DNA of 30,634 nt, from NCBI GenBank assembly GCA_016932035.1, contig JAFGDR010000012.1, forward strand, positions 1-30,634. Direction: 5' to 3'. Under the pieces are notes generated by a model, which did not search any database, was not told the origin of the DNA, and saw nothing but the letters and a program-made list of their open reading frames with translations. The position numbers and the translations under genes are program-made. Of the stretch, positions 24,435-30,634 are shown one piece after another. The number at the start of each line of letters is the position of its first letter. Position 1 is the stretch's first letter. This DNA is from Candidatus Cloacimonadota bacterium. Lineage in GTDB: Bacteria; Cloacimonadota; Cloacimonadia; JGIOTU-2.

Positions 24435-24454
24435 TATAACTTCAATTGATTTTT

Positions 24455-24482
24455 ACAGGGAGTCAATGCACTCCCTGTTTTT
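24455..24482 (+). terminator. Rho-independent terminator
   Basis: ACAGGGAGT (24455-24463) and ACTCCCTGT (24470-24478) form a perfect nine-pair stem with loop CAATGC, then TTTT. It ends the propeller-protein transcript 20 bases after the stop. Confidence 0.95.
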
Positions 24483-24489
24483 ATTTATT

Positions 24490-24495
24490 TTGACA
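24490..24495 (+). promoter_or_regulatory. TTGACA box upstream of ligA
   Basis: TTGACA directly after the terminator, 75 bases before the ligA ATG. No good -10 hexamer lies 17 bases downstream (AAGATG). Confidence 0.42.
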
Positions 24496-24569
24496 GTTTT
24501 TTTCCCATCCTCAAGATGTTAAATGACGGCTCATATTTATAAATTTTGAAAGGATTTATCTCGAATAAA

Positions 24570-26642
24570 ATGCCAGATAAGAACTTCATCAAACCCATAA
24601 TCGACATACAGAAAATCGGTTCTTCAAGCGCTGCTGAGGAAGCGATAGAAAAGCTCCGCAAAGCACTCTGGTATCATGAATACCGGTATTATGCTCTCGA
24701 TGATCCAATTATTTCTGATGCAGAATATGATGAGCTCATGCAGCAGCTTGAGACATTGGAAAACAAATACCCCGATCTGATTATTCCGAGTTCGCCAACA
24801 CAAAGGGTTGGTGGGCAAGTTAATGAAGAACTTGGAACTGTCACTCATCCTAAACCGATGCTCAGCTTAAAGGCAGTTTACAATGATGAGGAAGTTTTGA
24901 ATTTTGATGATAGCTGTAAAAAAATTCTTAATGAACTTTCAGTGGAATATGTTGCAGAACCAAAATACGACGGACTCTCCGTAGAACTTATTTATGAAAA
25001 AGGGCTCCTCACAACTGCTGCAACACGAGGTGACGGTTATACAGGAGAGGATATTCTCGCAAACATTAAGACAATAAAGGAAATCCCGCTTCAACTTCGA
25101 CATGATGAAATTCCAATCCCCCGAATGATCGCTATACGGGGTGAGGTCTATATGCGCCTGGATGAATTCAATGCACTCAATACAAGACGTGAAAAAGATG
25201 GAGAAGATCCTTTTGCCAATCCAAGAAATGCAGCAGCAGGTTCATTGCGTCAACTCGATCCCCGCATAACAGCTCAAAGACCACTCCATGTTTTCCTGTA
25301 TGAAATCCTCGACTGTGACGGATGTACATTCTCTACACATTGGGAAGAACTTCTTGCATTTAAGGCATGGGGGTTGAAAGTTAACTTAGCTGAATCCCGT
25401 CAATGCAGAAGCATCAATCAAGCCTTGAAATATTATGCTGAAATGACCGAGAAACGAGATAATCTTCCCTATGAGATCGATGGTGTGGTATTCAAGGTAG
25501 ATTCACTCTCTGAAAGGGATAAACTTGGCTATAGAGAACGCGACCCTCGTTGGGCTGTAGCATATAAATTCAAACCACGGCAAGCTACAACGAAATTAAT
25601 AGATATCATCGTTCAAGTAGGAAGAACTGGCAAACTCACACCAGTTGCAATTCTTAAACCAGTACGAATCAGTGGTGTAGAGGTCAGCAGAGCATCATTG
25701 CATAATCAAAGTGAGATCGAGCGAAAAGACATCCGGATCGGTGATACAGTTCTCGTTGAACGAGCTGGTGATGTTATCCCGTATGTTGTTAAACCGATCA
25801 AAGAAGACAGAACAGGCAATGAAAATATTTTTGTTATGCCTGATCGATGTCCTGTTTGCGGAAGCTCGGTGTTCATGAGTGAAGATAAAAAAACAGCTAG
25901 ATGTACGAACATCATTTGTCCTGCACAAATCAGGGAACGAATCATCCATTTCACGCAAAAATCGGCAATGAACATTCAGGGCTTAGGTGATAAAAAAGTG
26001 CAACAACTCCTTGATGCACAAGTTATAAACAGCATATCATCAATTTATTATCTCTCAAAAGATGATATTATCAATCTCGATGGATTCGCGGACAAATCAG
26101 CTCAAAACCTTATCGACGAGATCGAAAAAAGCAAGACGCAGACACTGTCGAAATTTATCTTTGCGCTTGGCATACCAAACGTTGGAGATCATCTGGCACG
26201 GGTGCTTGCTCAAAACTTCAAAACACTTTCAGACATTAGGAATGCAACCCGAGATCAGCTTCTTTCAATCTTCGAGATCGGACCGGAAGTTGCAGACAGC
26301 ATTATCGCTTTCTTTTCACAAGATCAAAATCTTTTGCAGATCGAACGTCTCAAGGATGCAGGTCTAACTCTCCAGAATCCAGTCTATAAAACAGGGGAGC
26401 ACGCACTTCCACTTGAGGGACTTACATTCGTCTTTACCGGTACGCTTCATAATTGGACTCGAAGTGAAGCACAGAAACTTGTTGAAGATCTCGGTGCTCA
26501 TGCAACATCGAGTGTGAGTAAGGATACGAATTATGTAGTTGTAGGTGAAAATCCGGGATCAAAACTGAATAAGGCTCGGCAGCACAAAGTATCGATATTG
26601 AATGAAGAAGAGTTCAAGAAATTCTTAGAGCTCTATAAATAA
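24570..26642 (+). CDS. ligA: NAD-dependent DNA ligase
   Basis: 690 residues, full family length. It seals nicks in replication and repair using NAD. Domain Ia has the NAD-binding YHEYRYYALDDPIISDAEYD. The adenylation site EPKYDGLS carries the catalytic Lys (~132). An OB-fold follows, then a zinc finger (CPVCGSS and RCTNIICPAQ, ~427-450), helix-hairpin-helix repeats and a C-terminal BRCT domain (LEGLTFVFTGTL onward, ~614). I start at the ATG at 24570. AAAGGA lies ~13 bases upstream, rather far; a TTG at 24546 is possible but precedes that site. The small membrane-protein gene follows 11 bases later. Confidence 0.97.
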   Translation: MPDKNFIKPIIDIQKIGSSSAAEEAIEKLRKALWYHEYRYYALDDPIISDAEYDELMQQLETLENKYPDLIIPSSPTQRVGGQVNEELGTVTHPKPMLSLKAVYNDEEVLNFDDSCKKILNELSVEYVAEPKYDGLSVELIYEKGLLTTAATRGDGYTGEDILANIKTIKEIPLQLRHDEIPIPRMIAIRGEVYMRLDEFNALNTRREKDGEDPFANPRNAAAGSLRQLDPRITAQRPLHVFLYEILDCDGCTFSTHWEELLAFKAWGLKVNLAESRQCRSINQALKYYAEMTEKRDNLPYEIDGVVFKVDSLSERDKLGYRERDPRWAVAYKFKPRQATTKLIDIIVQVGRTGKLTPVAILKPVRISGVEVSRASLHNQSEIERKDIRIGDTVLVERAGDVIPYVVKPIKEDRTGNENIFVMPDRCPVCGSSVFMSEDKKTARCTNIICPAQIRERIIHFTQKSAMNIQGLGDKKVQQLLDAQVINSISSIYYLSKDDIINLDGFADKSAQNLIDEIEKSKTQTLSKFIFALGIPNVGDHLARVLAQNFKTLSDIRNATRDQLLSIFEIGPEVADSIIAFFSQDQNLLQIERLKDAGLTLQNPVYKTGEHALPLEGLTFVFTGTLHNWTRSEAQKLVEDLGAHATSSVSKDTNYVVVGENPGSKLNKARQHKVSILNEEEFKKFLELYK

Positions 26643-26653
26643 GGATAGTATTC

Positions 26654-26941
26654 ATGAATACAATAACCCCAACATTACCTATTATAAAGCAGAAAAGAAT
26701 AATTTCCTGCTTCTTGTCCCAGGATTGCACATCGATTGATAAAGCAAAGTCCCTAGCTGAACTCGGGCTTTCCGAATCGCACATATTCCGTGCAATGGTC
26801 TCAAAAGCAATTATGGTGAAATGTTCCGGGGATAAATACTATTTTAATGAAAAGGCTTGGAATCGAGTCAGAAAAACAAGGTTGATCTATATTGCAGCAG
26901 CTGTAGTTGTGGTTGTTATATTAGCACTGCTAAAAATTTGA
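26654..26941 (+). CDS. Small protein with winged-helix-like region and C-terminal membrane anchor
   Basis: 95 residues, not assigned to a named family. The first ~65 residues are helical, followed by a Gly-Asp-x-Tyr-Tyr-Phe turn (CSGDKYYFNEKAW), as in the wing of small winged-helix proteins. A basic stretch (RVRKTR) leads to a single helix (LIYIAAAVVVVVILALL) that should anchor it with the N-terminus in the cytoplasm. AAGGATAGT lies before the ATG. It sits between ligA and the nicotinate phosphoribosyltransferase gene with gaps of 11 and 18 bases, so the three are probably one operon. Function is unknown. Confidence 0.78.
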   Translation: MNTITPTLPIIKQKRIISCFLSQDCTSIDKAKSLAELGLSESHIFRAMVSKAIMVKCSGDKYYFNEKAWNRVRKTRLIYIAAAVVVVVILALLKI

Positions 26942-26959
26942 TAAGTTTCTGGAGAATAT

Positions 26960-28507
26960 ATGAACAGAGCTCAACGACGCATCGCAGAAGGTATCCTGTT
27001 TACCGACATGTACCAGATTACGATGGCGCAGATGTATTTCAGACATGGTTTGCATGATAAAAAGGTGCAATTCGACCATTTTTATAGGAAGAATCCCAAT
27101 TACGGAAAACATGAAGCTGGTTTTTGCATAAACGCTGGGCTGGAATGGCTTCTCGATTGGATGAAGGATGCCCGTTTTCGTGAAAAGGATATTCAATACC
27201 TGCGCAAACACAAAGCGAGAAAAAGCGGAAAACTTCTTTTTAATGAAGCATTTTTACAATATCTTCTTGAGTATGGCAATTTCGACAGTATCTCTCTTCG
27301 GGCAGTACCAGAAGGCAGAGTTGTGCATCCCAATGTCCCCCTTACAACGGTCGAGGGTTCCTTTGCTGTTGCGCAAATCCTTGAATCACCCCTGTTAAAT
27401 TTTCTAAACTATCAAACCTTAGTTGCAACAAAAGCTGCCCGGATCAACGTTGCAGGAAAAGGAAGACCGCTTCTTGAGTTCGGATTGAGACGGGCACAAG
27501 GTCTCGGTTCACTCGCAGGAACTCGTGCTGCACTTATTGGTGGAGCAGATTTTTCATCAAATGCAGGTATATCATATTCCCTTGGGAGTCCTCCACGGGG
27601 GACGCATGCACATTGCATGGTACAGGCCTACATGGCTCTTGGCATGACCGAACTCGATGCATTTCGGGCGTACGCAGATGTCTATCCTGATGACTGTTTA
27701 CTTCTTGTGGACACGATCAATACGCTTGAAAGTGGACTACCAAATGCAATAAAGGTATTTGAGGAACTTCGAAATAAGGGACATGAACCGGTCGGCATTA
27801 GATTAGATTCCGGCGACCTAGCTTATCTAGCAATCCATTCAGCGAAAATGCTCAATAAGGCGGGATTTTCAGATACAGCAATTGTTCTCTCGAATGCGTT
27901 AGACGAACTCGTTATATGGCAAATCGTCACTCAAATCAAAGAAGAAGCCGCCCAGAATGGTGTTGATTCGGATAATCTGATCAATCGTCTGGTCTATGGC
28001 GTGGGAACCGGGCTGATCACTTCAGAAGGGTACTCAGCACTCGACGGAGTTTATAAACTTGTGGCAATTGAACGAGAAGGTGAGTTTTTCCCTGCGATGA
28101 AAATCTCAGGTGCCAAAGAAAAAATACTCAATCCCGGACATAAAAAGATCTGGCGCATCTATGACACGCGCAATAAGGCAACTGCCGACCTTATAGCCCT
28201 TTATGATGAAGATATCCCTCATCGAGATAAAATCACAATCCGTCATCCTGTGGAACATACAAAGCACAGAACGCTGCTTAAGAAAGACATTTCCAATATT
28301 GAAGAACTGCAAATAGATATTTTGAAAAATGGAAAACTTGTTTACGATACGCCTTCCTTAGAAGAAATACGGGAGACGAGAAAAAAAGATATCGAGCGTC
28401 TCGACCCTGGTGTAAAACGATTTGTGAATCCGCATTACTATCATGTATCGCTTTCGAATAAACTATGGGAAACAAAGGAAGAACTGATAAATAAACTCAA
28501 GGAATAG
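26960..28507 (+). CDS. pncB: Nicotinate phosphoribosyltransferase
   Basis: 515 residues. It makes nicotinate mononucleotide from nicotinate and PRPP in NAD salvage. The N-terminus has [16 protein letters not shown], typical of the family. The core includes [31 protein letters not shown] with the catalytic-region His residues, [17 protein letters not shown] and [13 protein letters not shown] for phosphate binding. The longer C-terminal part ([11 protein letters not shown] onward) fits the longer type of bacterial enzyme. CTGGAGAATAT precedes the ATG. It is downstream of ligA, which consumes NAD, so the grouping is biologically sensible. Confidence 0.96.
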   Translation: MNRAQRRIAEGILFTDMYQITMAQMYFRHGLHDKKVQFDHFYRKNPNYGKHEAGFCINAGLEWLLDWMKDARFREKDIQYLRKHKARKSGKLLFNEAFLQYLLEYGNFDSISLRAVPEGRVVHPNVPLTTVEGSFAVAQILESPLLNFLNYQTLVATKAARINVAGKGRPLLEFGLRRAQGLGSLAGTRAALIGGADFSSNAGISYSLGSPPRGTHAHCMVQAYMALGMTELDAFRAYADVYPDDCLLLVDTINTLESGLPNAIKVFEELRNKGHEPVGIRLDSGDLAYLAIHSAKMLNKAGFSDTAIVLSNALDELVIWQIVTQIKEEAAQNGVDSDNLINRLVYGVGTGLITSEGYSALDGVYKLVAIEREGEFFPAMKISGAKEKILNPGHKKIWRIYDTRNKATADLIALYDEDIPHRDKITIRHPVEHTKHRTLLKKDISNIEELQIDILKNGKLVYDTPSLEEIRETRKKDIERLDPGVKRFVNPHYYHVSLSNKLWETKEELINKLKE

Positions 28508-28525
28508 CTCTATTTGATCAGTTTG

Positions 28526-28531
28526 TTGACA
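28526..28531 (+). promoter_or_regulatory. TTGACA box upstream of tRNA-Ala
   Basis: TTGACA 39 bases before the mature tRNA 5' end, the expected place for its promoter. The -10 at 17 bases (GAAATA) is weak, as elsewhere in the window. Confidence 0.55.
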
Positions 28532-28570
28532 TTGAAAGGTACATATAAGAAATACAGCACAATAACATGT

Positions 28571-28646
28571 GGGGAAGTAGCTCAGCTGGGAGAGCACAGC
28601 GTTCGCAATGCTGCGGTCGAGGGTTCGAGTCCCTTCTTCTCCACCA
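28571..28646 (+). tRNA. tRNA-Ala (CGC anticodon)
   Basis: 76 nucleotides with encoded CCA. The acceptor stem GGGGAAG/CTTCTCC contains the G3-U70 wobble that specifies alanine. D arm GCTC...GAGC, anticodon arm CAGCG-TTCGCAA-TGCTG with anticodon CGC (reads GCG), five-base variable loop, T arm with TTCGAGT. All arms pair normally. It has its own TTGACA box upstream. Confidence 0.98.
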
Positions 28647-28678
28647 ATTTTTCACACTCCGGGTAATTGAGAAAAAAC

Positions 28679-28684
28679 TTGACA
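28679..28684 (+). promoter_or_regulatory. TTGACA box upstream of the exported repeat protein
   Basis: TTGACA 33 bases after the tRNA and 79 bases before the TTG start at 28763. CTTCAT at 17 bases, or TCATAT at 19, could serve as -10. Confidence 0.45.
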
Positions 28685-28762
28685 CATAAAATCCATCCTA
28701 CCTTCATATTTTAACTTAGTCATGATTTGGATTAAATTTTAAAAAATTCTAAAGGGGATTCT

Positions 28763-29920
28763 TTGAAAGAAGCTAAGAGATCTGGTACATTGATTCTTTT
28801 GAGGGTCAAGCCTTTCATAATTTTACTCCTCTGTATAATTATATTTCCATCTCAATTTTTCGCACAGGATACATGGGTAAAAGAATATGATCCTTTTGAT
28901 GTTTGGAATTCCAAGTACGAAACATATAGTGTGAGAAAACTAATCAAATGTTATGACGGATATGTGCTTGGGGGATTCTATGAATTTGTAGATCAGAGTA
29001 CATTAAGTAGCTGGGGTTTTATGATGAAGATCGATCAAAATGGTAATACTATTTGGACAGTTCAAGACTATCTTGATACAGGAACATTGACTTTTGCAAT
29101 GACGAGTGACGAAGGATTTTTATGCTCTGGCTGGGAAAGATTTACAGAAAACAGGTATCTTCTTAAACGAGATTCAAGAGGAACTTTTGAGTGGATAAAA
29201 CCTCATATCGACTTCTGTCCATATACAATGAAAAGTACCAGCGATCGCTGTATACTACTTGGAGGAAAATCAATTGATTTCAGTGAGTTAGTTGTAAAAA
29301 AACTCAGTGAATCGGCAGAGGTAATTTGGAGTAAAACATTTTCATTTAATGAATCTACAAAAGTGAATTTACTTACATCAATAGAAACTTCTGATAGAAA
29401 TCTTGTCTTAGGTGGTTTTGTTGATCTATATGGTGATGGTAATAGAAATGCTTATATAATGAAACTCGATCCAATGGGCAATCTCCTCTGGTCAAGAACA
29501 TATGATGAATTTACTGATAAAGACAGATGCATTACAATGACAGAAACGAATGATAATAAAATATTAGCAGTTGGCGACGCCTATTTGGGTAACACAAAAA
29601 TGGGACTTTTCTGGTTATTGGATGAGAATGGCACAACAGTAAATTTCAAGCTTGAAGGTGGGAACTATGCATTGGGTAATTCTAATGTTGTTGCATTAGA
29701 GGATGGCTCATTTATCTGTGGTGGACCTCAGTTAATAAAAATTGATAAGGACCTTGAAATTGTATGGGTTAGAGATCAAATATGCGGCGGTAATGAAAGG
29801 AAATTATGTCTTACTGAAGATAATGGCTTCATGTTTCCTGCACATGTGGGCAATTTGTTTATTATAACAAAAACAGATTCATTAGGATTAGTGTATAACG
29901 ACAATTTTATAAAACCATAA
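28763..29920 (+). CDS. Exported beta-propeller-like repeat protein, TTG start
   Basis: 385 residues. After a charged start, a signal segment (FIILLLCIIIFPSQFFAQ) suggests export with cleavage after FAQ. The rest holds about six imperfect ~50-residue repeats of the form G-(W/F)-x-(L/M)-K-x-D-x-x-G-x-x-x-W, for example FMMKIDQNGNTIWT, YIMKLDPMGNLLWSRTY and LLDENGTTVNF, each preceded by a D-x-G-F/Y-x-x-G strand. This is the layout of WD-like propellers in FCB secreted proteins. No sorting tail is present, unlike the propeller at 22875. The start is TTG four bases after AAAGGGGA; the next in-frame ATG is ~80 residues in and would remove the signal peptide. Confidence 0.83.
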   Translation: MKEAKRSGTLILLRVKPFIILLLCIIIFPSQFFAQDTWVKEYDPFDVWNSKYETYSVRKLIKCYDGYVLGGFYEFVDQSTLSSWGFMMKIDQNGNTIWTVQDYLDTGTLTFAMTSDEGFLCSGWERFTENRYLLKRDSRGTFEWIKPHIDFCPYTMKSTSDRCILLGGKSIDFSELVVKKLSESAEVIWSKTFSFNESTKVNLLTSIETSDRNLVLGGFVDLYGDGNRNAYIMKLDPMGNLLWSRTYDEFTDKDRCITMTETNDNKILAVGDAYLGNTKMGLFWLLDENGTTVNFKLEGGNYALGNSNVVALEDGSFICGGPQLIKIDKDLEIVWVRDQICGGNERKLCLTEDNGFMFPAHVGNLFIITKTDSLGLVYNDNFIKP

Positions 29921-29930
29921 GGAAGGAACA

Positions 29931-29969
29931 ATGGCTAAGAGTAAACTAAACATTATGATATTTCTTTAA
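29931..29969 (+). pseudogene. Truncated start of a gene cut by the insertion element
   Basis: GGAAGGAACA is followed by an ATG and MAKSKLNIMIFL, then TAA one base before the IS-like end at 29970. A strong ribosome site followed by the beginning of a signal-like hydrophobic run suggests the 5' stub of an exported-protein gene interrupted by the insertion. The remainder should lie beyond the right edge, if it survives. It could instead be a chance 12-codon ORF. Confidence 0.5.
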
Positions 29970-30634
29970 GGGTCTTGACTAGTTTAGAGGTTTTTCTTTA
30001 AGAATATGTTAATATCATTTTATATAAATCTTCATTACGAAAATAAAATCTAAATTCACATTCTTTTATATGTAAAAGTAAGTATTCTTTTTTCACACCT
30101 TTAAATTTAGCCAATCTTGATTTTGCACAGCCCCAGAAACCCTTTATACCATTAATATGACTTTTCCCATTAACATATTCATGCTTTCCATGGTCAAGTC
30201 TATAATGCTTTTTATAAACAAGATCAACTAAAACGTTATATCCTCTCCATTTATCTGAATAAATAATACTTTCCTTCTTAATCTTACCGTTAATAATTGC
30301 CAGGAGCGTCTTTCTGCTAACATCTGGTACTATCTCCGTGTATACTTTTCAATTTTTTTTATATGTCAAATACTATTGTTTTACCTGAGACTCCTCTTCC
30401 TCTTTTACCCTTTTGATGCCTAGGGCCGAAATAACTCTCATCAATTTCAACTTCCCCTTTAAATTGAGAGTCTAGCTCACAAATCTCTACTATTCTTTCA
30501 CTGATACTATCAATATAATGGTTCAGTGTGTTCCTATTCAAACTAGATATATGTGATATCAGTGTAGCATTAAAATCTTCACAAAACAACCGTAATAACT
30601 CTATAAATTTAACTAACGGTCTTGACTATTCAAA
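29970..30634 (-). mobile_element. IS1595-family insertion element (IS1016-like), right end outside window
   Basis: The region holds a transposase remnant on the minus strand. Its left edge is probably at GGGTCTTGACTA (29970-29981), just outside the transposase stop. GGTCTTGACTA recurs at 30618-30628 in the same orientation, so that copy is not the matching inverted end. The true right end should lie beyond 30634. TTTCTTTAAG occurs at 29961-29970 and 29993-30002, but the second copy overlaps the transposase end, so I do not treat it as a target duplication. Confidence 0.75.
29998..30625 (-). pseudogene. IS1595-family transposase, frameshifted and with internal stop
   Basis: The frame read from 30625 gives a helix-turn-helix-like start (VKFIELLRLF, SSLNRNTLNHYI) and the family DDE entry GEVEIDESYFG, then KGKRGRGVSGKTIVFDI, and stops at TAA (30361-30359). 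The second half continues in another frame: KVYTEIVPDVSRKTL, IYSDKWRGYNVLVDL (second Asp), HEYVNGKSHINGIKGFWGCA (the N-E/N box region) and LHIKECEFRF, ending at TAA (30000-29998). The break falls at an A8 run (30360-30353). A second lesion reads TGA (30351-30349) where relatives have Gly (KNGKVYTE). There is no zinc ribbon, as in the IS1016 subgroup. No proper start codon is visible. The gene is dead unless the errors are in the assembly. Confidence 0.88.

Noticed and set aside
30361-30370. TTTGACATAT on the minus strand as a promoter
   Set aside because: It is inside the transposase remnant and encodes the Phe-Asp-Ile of the conserved segment.

Overview
The window looks like part of the chromosome of an uncultured, AT-rich bacterium of the Fibrobacterota-Chlorobiota-Bacteroidota (FCB) superphylum. 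A Cloacimonadota-like lineage is my best guess. Three things support this: a secreted calcium-loop propeller protein with a FlgD-like/T9SS type A C-terminal sorting domain, a second orphaned copy of such a tail, and many TPR proteins. Clear Shine-Dalgarno sites (AGGAG type) and repeated TTGACA boxes upstream of genes are unlike typical Bacteroidota. The 16S fragment (1-396, minus) should settle the phylum by a database search, which I cannot run.

Layout. (1) Positions 1-4699, all minus strand: the 5' end of a 16S rRNA gene with a leader, a boxA-like site and two TTGACA boxes; then serS, tpiA, an exported TPR protein and a XerC/D-type recombinase, closely packed. (2) Positions 4837-9815, plus strand: an O-methyltransferase, a GNAT acetyltransferase, a polytopic membrane protein, an ICMT-like methyltransferase and a membrane protein with a long Glu/Pro/Lys tail, closed by a strong terminator. 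(3) Positions 9833-12975: a TPR sensor histidine kinase and a CDF-type transporter that appears to start at CTG. (4) Positions 12976-13313: non-coding, with several hairpins. (5) Positions 13314-18629: a compact six-gene operon of SagB-type oxidoreductase, flavodoxin (apparent ATA start), phosphodiesterase, small protein, phosphodiesterase-TPR fusion and sulfotransferase. (6) Positions 18643-18762: remnant of a secreted-protein sorting tail. (7) Positions 18787-20106: an exported protein and a LiaF-like membrane protein. (8) Positions 20142-22804: a glutamine synthetase-family enzyme, then hypA and a MinD/Mrp-type ATPase that together strongly resemble the archaeal HypA/HypB-AT nickel-loading pair. 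(9) Positions 22875-24482: the propeller protein and a perfect terminator. (10) Positions 24490-28507: ligA, a small membrane protein and nicotinate phosphoribosyltransferase. (11) Positions 28571-28646: tRNA-Ala(CGC). (12) Positions 28763-30634: an exported repeat protein, a very short ORF that looks cut off, and a decayed IS1595-family (IS1016-like) element running off the right edge.

How the genes fit together. Most of the window is housekeeping (translation, glycolysis, NAD salvage, DNA repair, nitrogen assimilation) mixed with envelope and secreted proteins. The parts most worth following up are the phosphodiesterase/small protein/phosphodiesterase-TPR/sulfotransferase operon, the archaeal-type HypA-ATPase pair in a bacterium, and two genes whose reading frames appear to begin at ATA and CTG.
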